This document shows, one piece after another, positions 48,163 through 60,200 of a DNA stretch of 64,000 nucleotides. A program made the position numbers and the translations under genes. How positions within the stretch are numbered: position 1 is the first letter of the stretch; every line of letters starts with the position of its first letter. Origin of the DNA: Styela clava (lineage: Eukaryota > Chordata > Ascidiacea > Stolidobranchia > Styelidae); contig NC_135262.1 of assembly GCF_964204865.1 (NCBI RefSeq), positions 4,154,001 through 4,218,000 of the forward strand, in the 5' to 3' direction. The notes below the pieces were generated by a model that was not told the DNA's origin, did no database searches, and saw only the letters and a list, made by a program, of their open reading frames with translations.

Positions 48163-50759
48163 ATGGAACTGGATGAATTACAACGATGGATTGAACATTT
48201 ATATAACAAAGTAAAAGAATACAAAGAACGTGCGGAATACCAAGCATATGTTTTAGGTGAGGTTACATTGTTTTTTGTTCTTTATTAGGATGGGATGAAA
48301 ATTTTCTTTCCAGGGGGGGAGAGAAGACTGCTTATTCATAAGATATACCACAGCCTCCTATCCAGTTCAATGTTGGGTGGAGCATTAATTAGCCAGTTAT
48401 TTGTTTCAGATTCATGAACGGAAGTGTAGTGGTGGGGTGTGCAACCTGCATCCCGCCAAATGAGTTTTTAATATATAGTTTATCTGGTACATGCGATTAA
48501 TGTCAATCCCTTCGCGTTGCAAATCCTATACCCTGAGTCCAATTTATTATCTATTTGTATGACATTACACTGCTCTAACAGCTAGCGAAGCGAACACACA
48601 TGTCATGAGATCAATAACCAAAATTTTTATGCTTGCAACTACTAGAAAGCCTATAAAATAAATAATGGTGCGGCATGCAGTTTCACCCACTTATTTGTAT
48701 CTGACCCCCTGTATGGAAGGTTGCACACCCCTGGTATGCTTGACCAAAGTAATGTTGAATATACAAGGCGTTAATAAAGCCCTGTATTAAATTAGGCAAA
48801 AGGACTCGCTCGGAACCAGCCTGCTATCATTTGGATGACTGGAACTTTACCGATTCAACATTGCCTACCCCTTGGGTGAGGTGATGAGCCTTAGATTCGA
48901 ACAGAACCATGTCTTCATAGTTACCTAAGTCTAACACTCCCACCACTCGACTATCATGTCCGATGTCTCCACACACAATGACTTCTCACAAGATTCGAAC
49001 TAAGAACCCACGCAGAATATTTATTGAGTGGTTCGATAGCATGTAGCGTCTCTATAGCACAGTGGTTCTCAAACTTTTTGAGCCACGCCCCTTTTTAGAA
49101 TTTCTCAAATCTCGTGCCCCACCTCAAAAATAACTAGCTACAAATAACAGTTAGTAAGGCGAGAAATTGTTTTACCCAAACAGAGGATCAAATTAAACAA
49201 ATAATTTTATTTTTAATTAGCTTCACGCCGCCTCAAAAAATTGTCTGTTGTAATTTTTTGTTAAATGTTGATGAATTTCAGATGTTTAACCAAGATATTC
49301 TATTTCAGATGAGATTTCTCAACCATGGCCTTTCAGTTCTGCTCCTAAATCCGCACAAGATGGTTACAAACAATCAATTGAACAACGGAAAGAAAACGAA
49401 GAAAAAATATCAAAAGTTGCAAACTTTGATAAAGAACTTGAAAACGTAGAAGACATATTACAAAAGGCTAGATTATTGCATGAAAAAGTCAACGAAAAAC
49501 CTGCAACGAAGACGCAAAAAATTAAAGAAAATGAAACAAAAAAAGTGAATAGTGCTCTACCTCAAAAATCCGATCCCAAAAAAGGCTTAATAAAGAGTGA
49601 AAGATTATCTAGTACCTCAAATAAAACGAAAATCGTGCCAAATTTAAGCAGAAACTCTAAAATTTTGCCAAATAAAGCATCGTCAAAAATTTCCAATCCT
49701 CCATTTTATACAAAACCCACAAGAGGCAGAATCAGATCAGCTGGATACCAAAGAGGACAAAATAAACCTACAGTTAAGCCAAACTCGAATAAATCTACAA
49801 CCGTTTCAAAAAGTTTGGAATTATTGAAGCAAATAAAGGTGCAAACTACACAAGTAACAACAAATGATGAAAATATTTCTAAAACAGAAGATAAAAAAAT
49901 TTCTCCGCCCTTATCAGAGCATAATAATCCACCAGTCGTGAAAAATGTTGAAATAGACTTTACCAAGGTCAAATTAAAATACAGAGACTTTGCTAATGAC
50001 CTTGAACTACCTCACAAGGTCAGAAAATTGTTATCGACTCATGAAAAACTTTGCGATCAAGCGTGTGATGCCTTACATGAAACTGAATGTAAGGAAGAAA
50101 CAAATTTTGTTAAAAATATGGCGTCCTCGGCAGGTGACACAACACTCGATGGCACTGTAACTCTGCGGACATTAGAAGCGGTAAATTCAGAATTGGACAA
50201 GTGTATAGCAGTTTCCACTAATGCAATAAATATTTTAAAATATCAAAGCGAATACCAGCCACTTGGTAGAAACTCTAAGCTAAGATGGAGCGAACAGCAA
50301 AATACTTATTTGAGATCAGAATCTGTTAAAATAGTAGAGGAAGTATACTACCATTTGTGGGAAAAAGTAAGATATTTTTCAAACCTGAAAATTCTGGTTT
50401 CTAATGATAAAACAGAAAAAAATGATTTGAATTTTAATGCAGATTTGTTATCAAGTTTACGCTTGGATAATTTTGCTTGTTTCCATGACGACCTACCGTA
50501 CCCAGCATCTGTGTTAACTTACCAAACATCAAGAGAACTTTCAAAAAAAACTTGTGAGCAACTAATGCATAAATGTTTAATCATAGAGAAAAATTTATTG
50601 TGGAATATTTCGAAAACCTATTTTAATTTGATTGGCAAAATGGTGAGCGGTGAAAAAGGCGGTGTGCCATCTGAAAATTTGACTCATGTGTTACAAAACA
50701 CTTATGGCTTGTTGGGTGAAAAAAAAATTTTGCTTCCCAGCTATGTATTGGCTGAATAA
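48163..50759 (+). CDS. TEDC2: TEDC2, tubulin epsilon and delta complex protein 2
   Basis: In vertebrates TEDC2 works with TEDC1 and the delta and epsilon tubulins to keep centriole triplets stable. Two exons, 48163-48256 and 49309-50759, joined in phase 1, give 514 residues. Exon 1 is helical (MELDELQRWIEHLYNKVKEY). Exon 2 has WPFSSAP, a long basic and serine-rich linker (about 90-190), then the conserved core: LPHKVRKLLSTHEKLCDQA, ETNFVKNMASSA, and near the end LTYQTSRELSKKTCEQLMHK with IIEKNLLWNI. The first two of these match human LPAAFRKAASQNSSL and FLQNMQTA as I recall them. Identification rests on these diverged blocks. The 1-kb intron holds a hAT MITE and SINE scraps. Confidence 0.82.
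48310..48430 (-). mobile_element. Decayed SINE fragment in TEDC2 intron
   Basis: GGGGGAGAGAAGACTGCTTA, ACCACAGCCTCCTATCCAGT and TAGCCAGTTATTTGTTTC follow SINE order. Confidence 0.5.
48433..48733. mobile_element. hAT-type MITE in TEDC2 intron
   Basis: Relative of 25832-26186: GGGGTGTGCAACCTGCATCC at the left, AAGGTTGCACACCCCTG at the right, with the shared interior AACTACTAGAAAGCCTA. No clear target duplication remains. Confidence 0.75.
49058..49255. repeat. hAT-like repeat before TEDC2 exon 2
   Basis: Starts CACAGTGGTTCTCAAACTTT, continues AAATAACTAGCTACAAATAA and AATTAGCTTCACGCCGCC. Related to 35155-35430 and 60590-60680. Ends about 50 bp before the exon 2 acceptor. Confidence 0.55.
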
Positions 50760-50765
50760 TTCTCC

Positions 50766-51012
50766 CATAGTATGTGTACCTGGTACCATAATTTGATTCC
50801 AATTTTAGATCTATTACGAGTTCGGGAACTGTCTGTGTTAGCCAAGTGAACATACCCCTGCCCATAGGTTAGGCCATAATTTTATTCAGATTTTCCTTAC
50901 TTAGTTTTATTATGAGTTCAGGGACTGTCTGTGTTAGCCAAGTGAATAGGTTTCCGTCCCTTTACACGACTTGATGTAAAATTGGCGAACAAAATTAGTT
51001 TTCTCAGACCTC
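50766..51012 (-). mobile_element. Family T repeat with internal duplication
   Basis: CTGTCTGTGTTAGCCAAGTG occurs twice, near 50828 and 50924, so two truncated copies are fused. It starts 7 bases after the TEDC2 stop codon. Confidence 0.7.
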
Positions 51013-51026
51013 CATAACGTCTAGAG

Positions 51027-51342
51027 CAGGGGTGGGCAACATACGGCCTGCGGGCCGGACCCGATTTTGACTGGCCCGCTGACTGTACATCAGTACACTA
51101 TAATATTAAATTATTACAATTTTAGTACCAGTACACTATGATAAATTCATTATGTGTTTTTTGGTCTCTATTTTTTTGTAAAGTTTAAACTTTACTTTAA
51201 ACGCGAATTATAATTTTCTTTCTTGCATTAGCGAATAAATATGTGATTAAGATATTGAATACTATTCATGTTATAATCCGGCCCGCCGAGAACTTCATTT
51301 TCCCACATCTGGCCCGCTGACTAGAGAAGTTGCCCTCCCCTG
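51027..51342. mobile_element. hAT-type MITE
   Basis: Ends CAGGGGTGGGCAAC and GTTGCCCTCCCCTG are inverted copies with one mismatch. Flanks GTCTAGAG (51019-51026) and GTCCAGAG (51343-51350) form a 7-of-8 duplication. 316 bp, no coding capacity. Confidence 0.85.
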
Positions 51343-51350
51343 GTCCAGAG

Positions 51351-53690
51351 CACCAAATAAGAATAATATTGTTATGTAAAGATGTAGTGATATACCATCT
51401 CATCATTCTTACGTTATCGGTTGTTAAATATCCGTTCTAAGATGTCTAGCTTTACTGTGTATGCAAATGCTTTTGTTTCAATACCTTAAACGTGTCAAAC
51501 AACTTTCCCATATGCTTCGATATGAAGGTTTTTTTACTACTTGAGAACCTGTTTGTGTGTTATTATATGCAATCTATATTGCTGCTTATTCTGTGCCTTT
51601 TTCCACCTTCTTATTAAAATATCTATCCATTTTGTGTCTTGATGTTGACTTGCATCGTGTCCATAACTCAGCATAGGCTAACATTTCTGTGGTAAAGAAA
51701 GTTTATAGCGGTTGCCTATAACAACTCTTTGAAATTTCCCCATAAGAATCGTGGATTTGAGCAAAATTTTTATAAAGATTACATCATTGACAAGGCAGGA
51801 AGCCTGAATGATATGATAACAATACTAGGTGGCATCTAGTTCTTTTCAGGTACAAAATTGACTGACCCATAGGTTGGAAAACACTAGTCCAGCATACAAT
51901 GATCTTAAGTTAGGTTGCTGAACCCAGATCTTCAATGCCATCGTTATTAGGACTGGCACAACCCTTTCAGTGGAGCAGAAACCCATGTGCAACACTTACT
52001 ATAAACTAGGTAGATATATAAACAAAATGATCTTTAAAGTGTAGCAAGTTTTATAAATCTGAACATTTGGAATTATTTGACCCCAAAGTAAAGAGTCATT
52101 CCATGAAGACCTGTGGATTGCTTCTATTCGTCCTACGACCTATGCATCTTAACCCATATTCATAAAGGTATAGTCCACAAATTTAAATTTATTTCTAAAC
52201 TCTATTAAAACCAATACCAAGACATACCTGGAACTAGACTCAAAATATAACAATTTTTCAGAGAACTATGCAAGCCTCAAATCTTACGAATCTATTGCAC
52301 AAAGCTTATTTCTTCAGTTGTTTGCGATTTTTCAAAATTAAACATTCTCGCTGTCCCAAAACTTCGCGCAGTACGAAAAAAATTTTCTCTACCCTCGGGT
52401 AAAACGCACAAATTTCTTTTTACCATATTTGAAGCATCATTTAATATTTCATGAGCACGTCTTGCCAATGCATAGCTTAGAAATATAGCGTTCCAGTTGC
52501 CAATTCGAAAGACAATCTCCGTAAAAGGCAATTAATGTTTCCCTTGAAAAATTGTTGGTACCGAAATCGCATATTGGCACTCATGAACTGGTTTTCACAT
52601 CTACTGATCAAGATATTTAGTCTTCGATTGGTCTGCCATGTAGACAACCAGTACAAGTAATCTGAATTCAATCTTTTGGAGTTTTTGCAAAAATGAACTA
52701 TTTTGTACTAGCCAAGAAAAAAAAGGTTTGTAAAGCATGGTTTTTCTTAGATTTGCTGCAACAAGCAGTCCGAGAGACACCATGACCCAACATGCTTTTG
52801 ATTGAAACCAGATTGCAACATAAAGTCCAATGTGAGGGCCAGATTGTCCCATGATTTCTTTTCATCTTCGACAGTGTTTGGTCTTCAACCCATTCTTTGC
52901 ATCTAGGATACAGAGTCTCCATACTCCCCCAAAGTCAAAAAACATCTGTTCATTCTACAACTGTCTCAGGTTGGACTTCTGAAAACAAAAAGCTCAATTT
53001 GGGTCTGGTGTAGTTTAATACCACAAGTGCTCCTAGTTGGCGTGGCTCAAAACGTTTTGAATATGTCATTCCTGGGAACGTCATCCAAAATTTGCATCAC
53101 TACATGCCACGACAGCGCAATACCGCCTGCCAAAATCTGCAGATTGTCGTCCAAGACGCGCAGACAAAAATTGTTACTAGCTGTAACATAATCAGCCTTT
53201 ACTGTTCATGGCTTTGTTTATTTCTTTGACTATATATGCAAGCAATAGTTAATTGTACTGAATTGAGTCAATAGTTGGTGGTCACCCCATGGAGATGCAG
53301 AAATTTCGACCAATAGATGTTTCACATCAGATGTCCCAAAACTATGCAGGCTTGAGTTGGGCAGATACGTTTATCAACAAGGCATGATCGCCGTGATTGC
53401 ATATTTGCCTAAATTCAGTAAGTACTACATTGTTTTATTATTATTTTGTTAAAGTATTTCGTTTTTATAATTAATGAAAGCGAAGGCTAATTTAAAAGTT
53501 TCAAACAAAACAACACTGTTGGACACTTTGGCCGATCGCCAGGTCCGAAATGTCTATAACCGTTTGTTTGGTGATATATATTCCTGAAGTAAGATGAAAT
53601 AAAAAATTTTTCTTCAAGCCATGTATAGTTAAACATTCACGATAAAAATAGTTTGAACCACTGTTGGAGGCTCGAGTGATTTGACTGGAG
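51351..53690. other. No gene recognised
   Basis: Several overlapping minus-strand frames at 52292-52922 are open for 60-80 codons in different frames. I see no domain, splice structure or homology in them; they may be remains of a mobile element. Confidence 0.35.
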
Positions 53691-53935
53691 GCATTTAGCA
53701 TCCATGGCCACCTGTTTATCATTCCAGTGGTATATATAGAGTTATTTTGATTGGTAGATTCCAAATCCCATTATATTCAAATAATTCATGCTCAACCAAG
53801 TGAAATTACCCTGTGAAATAACCTTATCAAGCAATTGAATTAGGAAAAACGGAGTTTTCTTGAAAAGTAAAACCGGTTTTGCACTTAGCCCCCTCAGAGA
53901 TCCCCAGCTTGGGAACTGCTGGTTTGGGAGTATTT
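53690..53935. repeat. hAT-like repeat
   Basis: Related to 46300-46580 through TTATTTTGATTGGTAGATTC, CCAAATCCCATTATATTC and AATAACCTTATCAAGCAATT, ending GCTTGGGAACTGCTGG. Confidence 0.55.
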
Positions 53936-53945
53936 ACCAGACATT

Positions 53946-54221
53946 GTGCGCGGCGCGGCGGTGTGGCTTATCGTGCTAAGCGCTAGGAATACACTCGCCA
54001 CCGCACCTCTGATTACTATGCGTGGGTTCGCAGGTTTGAATCCCATGCTTGGGTGGTTGTGGGCGAGAGGATTGCTGGACTTCTCGCCGCCGTAGGGTGG
54101 TTCACATAACCGCTGGTTGGTTACGGCTTCCTCCACCATTAAGACCACTTTTCCAAAGAACCAGTAACTGACCAACCCCATTCCCGACATGGAATGGTAA
54201 CTGGACGAGAGGCCTTGATGC
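53946..54221 (+). mobile_element. tRNA-derived SINE, tail truncated
   Basis: The head (GGCGGTGTGGCTTATCGTGC), a B-box-like GGTTTGAATCCC and the body are present; the sequence stops after GGACGAGAGGCC. It directly abuts the last recognisable TRMT1 exon and lies antisense to it. Confidence 0.85.
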
Positions 54222-57200
54222 AAACTGTACACATACCATCATCCATTTTTAATTTCTTTTCTGTCGTCTCTTCATTTTTGTTTTTCCTCTTTCCTTGAAA
54301 TTTCTTACTTTTTTCTCTCAAATATTCCGAAGGTCCCATCTCTCCATCACTAAAACACGAAATTTTAATGAAGATAAGGGTTATTAAACTGTGGAACACA
54401 AGGGGATTGATGTAGTAGACAAAATTACCTTCCTTCTTTCGCCCTTGCTTTTGGTCCCCAGTAATCAGGCAATGTAGGAAACCTGACGACCCCTTTCTTT
54501 TTTGACTCAGATACGGCATCGTCTCGTTTTGTAAAATCTATTTTCTCTGTTGTTGAAGTTCTGTTGACCAACGCATGTACAGGAGTGCCTTCCTTCAACT
54601 TTTTCTTTTTGTTATTATCACAGGATTCAAACTGAAAAAGGGAAAATATTGCTGAATGATAGAGTGGTATAAACATTTAGTTGGCAATAAAAACTATCTC
54701 TGTAAATATGATTTGTGTTAATTTCTCTATTGGATTTCATTGATATTTTATATTCTTTAATAATATAGGGTGTCTATCATACTACAGTCCCTTACAATTT
54801 CAATTTTATTACAAAGTAAGTTAACTTCTCAACCAGGTTTGTTGTTTCTTAATCAGTAGTTGTTTAAGTATGTTTACGGTAGTACTTCATTCAATACATC
54901 TGTGAGGGCCAAAACAATATATGGTATCGATAAATTCCCTTTGCAATTTCGGGAAAATATTCAGTTGTGCTCATCTCCGCTAAGAAATTGGGAAAATGAT
55001 TCACAATTTAGGTTTGAACTAAATTGGAAATAAATACTCATTGATGTTTGTATCTTATTCTAACTGCTCCTGGATCGTTTTGTTGGTTTGTCAAGTCCAT
55101 TCGTCTGGAAACAAAGAACTGGCTAACCAATCCCAAGCCGGTCATGAACTGGTGACCTGACGAGAAGCCGTGGTTCGCCACATGATTACGCCGTCTTATC
55201 GACTCCCCTCTCCCCGGGCTAAATATGTAGATCCTAACCCTAACCTTTCTTGCTGCCTTTGAGGTATTTATACAAGTAAAAAAATATGCGGAGATATTTT
55301 AATTTTGTAATTTGCAAAAGGGTAAATAAGAGTATATATGGCTTTATTTTTAAAATGAGCAGCCAACTTTCAAACTAACGTACCCATGCTTTCATAATAT
55401 CCCATATAACATTAGGAGGGGCATCTGTTTTTATTGAAGACTTCCTTCCATGGAATGAAGACACTCTGTAGCCAGCATTCATAATCGCTGACCTGAAAAA
55501 TAAAATGAGAATTATAAAGTAATTCCACAAAATTTCTGTTCTATTACAAATTTTTGTCAGATCATGATCGATTTCAGTACTTGAAGGTAGAAGAAGTCGC
55601 TAAAAAGCTATTCTTCTGTAAATTTTCTCTGTGATTTATTTCCTCCAAAATTTTGCTGTTTATTTTCGAAACCTGGAAATACTTCGAAATATCTTGTGTC
55701 CATATATTTTAGCATTGCTCTGTTGTTGTTTATAACAGCATTGTTTGTTGTTTTCATAGTAATATCTTAGGTGCTCCCGAAGTATTCGTACCAAGATGCC
55801 GCACAACCTGAACATAGTATGTGTACCAGGTTAGGGTTGTTCAGATTGTGCTTAATCTTGGTACGAATACTTCCGGAGCGCCATATCTTAGGTCTGAAGG
55901 AGTTAGTTAAAATTTGTTCTTATATGGAGTCAATAATCCATGTGACAGAAGTGTCCGTAAGTGTACGTATAAATCTAAAAATTTCAGTAACCAAGTAGGA
56001 GAAAAGTTGCAAAACTTCAAAATTCGAATAAAGTACAATATATCCAACTTGACCAATCATGCGCCAGGAAATTATTCTCGACTCATTTTCCAAATAATTA
56101 TTTATTTCTTGGTGTCTATAAAATGTAATTAGATTTCTCAAACTCACCTTAACATTACTTCTGGTGGGCAACTGCATTTCATTACGCTTGATAATTCATC
56201 AGAAACATAGTGAAGAGGAATGTCAGGTAATTCCTAGATATTATGAAAAAAACAATGTGATTAGTCAAAATTCTGGCAATTTGATTGACTACAGTGTAGA
56301 GAAATGACCTACAAACATATTCTTTTCTGTTTTAAATAGCTGTGGAGATGTGTAAAAATAAAGGCCTATTGGGTTGACAAAAACTTTAAGACTCTGATTA
56401 AACTGCTGGCATTCGTGATTAACTCCGTACCCAGGCCTTACGCTTATGTCCGAGTGTTCTTGTTCCTTGAGAAGGGATTCTGAGTAGATTTTGTTTCTTT
56501 TCGCCTCTGTTCATATCATGTGAAGGCAAAAACGCTTGCTGAATTTCAGCTTGTTGGGTGGGGGTATGATATTGAAGTATGTCGTCTTTGATTATTTTGA
56601 TTGCAAAAACTGTGTAGCGTATGTAAGCTTGGTTTAATTGTCTTTTTGGAAGCACCAGTCAATGCAATGTATTTTAAATTGTGTTTTGCTCAAAACTCCT
56701 ACTGCAAAGAATTGTATAGTTTGACTCTGGAGATGAGAATAGCTTTTCTTAACAATCAAATCACTCCATATTAATTGCCATTAATATTGCCATATTAATG
56801 AGCTGCCTCACGACACATTCCTCGGCACTCCCGAAGTATGTGAACCAAGATGGTGGATACCGGAACGTAGTATGTGTGCCTGGTTAGGGTTAGGCCATTA
56901 TTGTATTCCAATTTTCCTTATTTTAGTCTATTACGACTTCGGGGACTCCCGTAGTATTTGTACCTGAAACTATGGCCTAACCTTAACCTGGTACACATAC
57001 TACGTTCCGGTGTCTGCCATCTTGGTTCGCATACTTTGGGAGTATCCATTCCTCTCTTTTATAATTTAAAAAAAATTTCTCTTCTCTATTTTTCCTACCT
57101 CTAACATCATAGTTAAAAATCCGTTTATTCTACTCGACGTATTCAATCTCTCAGGAAACGCTTTCACAGATGATCGGATTTTATGTAAGAAATCTGTGTT

Positions 57201-60200
57201 GTACAATGGTGCTGCCCATATTGGCCCTCCCACCTAAAACATAAGAATAATTGCATTGTTGATATAAATGTAACTAATGCTCAATTGCGAAATAAGCAAG
57301 TGTGATGACCAAAATTGGATAATTTAATAGTGATTAGGAGGGGCAAACTAGGGGCCGAATATTTGATTTTCCATGCCCTTACACACAGAGTAGGCATGCC
57401 ACACCACAGAAATTTATGATTACGAAAAGTATATTTTTCAGTAAAGCACAATAGGATATGGGCGAGAGATAACCATCTCCTGAATTACACAAAGACTCAC
57501 AGAATTTCTATGTCCGCATAATTCACATTTTCTTCCGACTGGAGGTCCCAGACCAGGTATGTGTTTCTCGCTGCAAATGAGAAAGATATAAAAAGGTTAT
57601 TGAAACTCAATAAAGTACTCCTCATAACTCATCGTGTCAATCAAATCTGACATACATGCCAGCTATAATTTTGGCAATTCAGCACAGTAATTTATTTAAA
57701 TAAAATAATATTGAAGTTGTTGAAGTAATTTTTAAGAACAAAAATAAATCAAGTGTAGTAGCATAGAGTAAAGAAAAGCTTTATACACAATGTGAGCTTG
57801 GCATGTTTACCCGGGCCAAAGCCCTGGGACGATGATTTATAAACTTCCTATTTCATTAACAACTGAATAAAAAGTACTTTTATCAATTTTCAATCTTTAT
57901 TACAGAAGGGTCAGATAAAAATAACTCGGTGAAACCGCAGGTCCCACCTGTATTTAACATATCCTCTCTAAAAATTTTGTTAATAATCTCATGACATTGG
58001 TTTTCACTGCTATTATGGCATAGATAAAACAAATTTGACTCGGGTATAAGCTTGGAATTACTCGCATGTACCAGATTAAACTAAATTGGAAAACTCATTC
58101 CGCGGGCGGCACAAAATATCAATATAGTTCATTTATATTCATTTGTTGTGAATAATTGTTGCTTGATGCAAACAAAATTAGCAGCATTTACTTCTCAATT
58201 GATGCTTCGATATTGAATATCAAGGCTCCAGTTGGCACCCAAGGGCCAACTACCTAATATATATATATAATAGGATACTAAGCAACGATAATGAACCAAC
58301 CCGTTCTTAGTTTTAATAACTTCGCCAACAGGTTGCATATGGAAACTTGAACATCCTCCACATCTTATTACATAAGCTTGTTTTCTGGAACACAAAAATA
58401 TATTGGATTTATGAGCATTGGTAACATCAAAGACAGATTTCAAATGCTTCAGAAGTGTGTGTACCAATTGTTTTTGTTCGTCTACTAACTTCAAGTTGTG
58501 TAAAGAGACTGAAACATATGGGCAGGGGGTATATTCACTTGACTAATACAGACAGTCCCCGAACTCATAACAGAACTAAAATGGGCAAAGTTGGAATAAA
58601 ATTATGGCCTGACCCTAACCTGGTACACATACTACAGGAATACCCCTGAGGGGGTAGTAGGAGAAAAGTACTTATTAATGCCATGCAACAAAGCCAGAAA
58701 TCAAGATAGCCAAAAATTTATTCAAAATTATATTATATTTGAAGAGGAAAAAGCACTTGTTGTTGTTGTTCACATTACAATGATGTTCAATAATTGATAT
58801 ATTGAAAAGAAATTCTTTTTAAGAAATCAAATGAAAAGTATGTTTTTTGAAAAACTGGCAGTAAATGAATATTTTATATATTTAGATTACCTGCTATTTC
58901 AATTGCAAAGAAAAATTCTATTCTAGGATATCAAACTATTGTATATAGACATATCTGTTACGCAATGAAAAGAACTAGAGAGTAAGCCCACCACCTTGCC
59001 GACATCTTTACTTTCGCTAGTCCAAAATGAACTTTGACAAATACTCTGATGTAGAAATCAACGCTCACAGAAAGTAATGGTTCAATGTATCTTGAATATC
59101 TATTTGCATGCTGTTCTATGGCTCCAAGAAGAATACGAAGAGCCTTCAAAAATATTGAATAGCAATGAGAAAAATGGTTGTAAAAACGTTTGGCCTAATT
59201 GTTTTGAAACCTAAAAAAAAGTCTTGGGTTTGAACGCCATGTACTCTTAACGTAAAAGAAATTGAATGTTTCATGCTACTAAACCAATACCAAACAATGA
59301 TTTTTCAAAACACAATGCGAAAACAGCCTGCTCAATATGATAATTTGGATGTATTTGGAATAGCAAACTATTATATTTTGCCATCTATGATGAGGAGGCC
59401 AACCCACGGAATTCTTGATTTTCTGTCCACCAATAACGACTAAAACCCGAAAGAATGTTTTGCATACTACAAGACATACAAAATTTGAATGTCTAAATCT
59501 TGTTGTAGTTTGTGTTGATAGAACAAGGCTAATCAGTGAAGTTTTGAATACAATGTAATAAAATAATCCTAGTTATATTACTGCGACCACTGATACCTGT
59601 TCATGACAAGCTTTTGTTTTCAGCGGCATTGATCTATATTTTGCCCAACATGATTCGGGAGTGTTGCCAGCCAGCACTGCCATGTCAGTGCAAGTGACGC
59701 ACAGAAGACCTGAAATCAACAGATAAAGCCTGGAAGGATAAATTTGGATTCAAACGTGGCTTACTTAAGCCAATTGTATCTTTATCTGGTCTTACGAAAC
59801 TGACAATTATCAGAGTACATATTTTAAAGAATAATAAAATAAAATGACAATTTAAAACAAGTTGATATATTGATAAAAAAGCATTTCAATTTGCAGCATC
59901 TCAGATACAAGACAAATTGAAAAGATTTATATCTTCTGGTTGAAATGAAATTATTTGAAACAATGTCCTGGAAGCCGTCTTAGTCTCCAGAACCTGATTA
60001 CTTACTTCCAGCAGGAACAGTTGGTAATGTTTCATTATCATATTTTGAAAAATATATATTTAAACTGATAGTCTTAGCTATTAGTCAATGAAAAACTAGT
60101 TTCCTATATCCAAACTGCACCAGTTCTTTAGGCAGATTTACTCTTTATCAAACACTTACCTTGAGGTCTCACAGCCTGTACTGCAGCATCTAAGAACGGT

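Noticed and set aside
49476-50759. TEDC2 as a single-exon gene starting at 49476
   Set aside because: The codon there is TTG, the frame is open further upstream to an acceptor at 49308, and exon 48163-48256 joins in phase with a proper ATG.
52292-52922. Overlapping minus-strand ORFs of 60-83 codons
   Set aside because: They lie in different frames, without shared splice structure, motif or recognisable homology.
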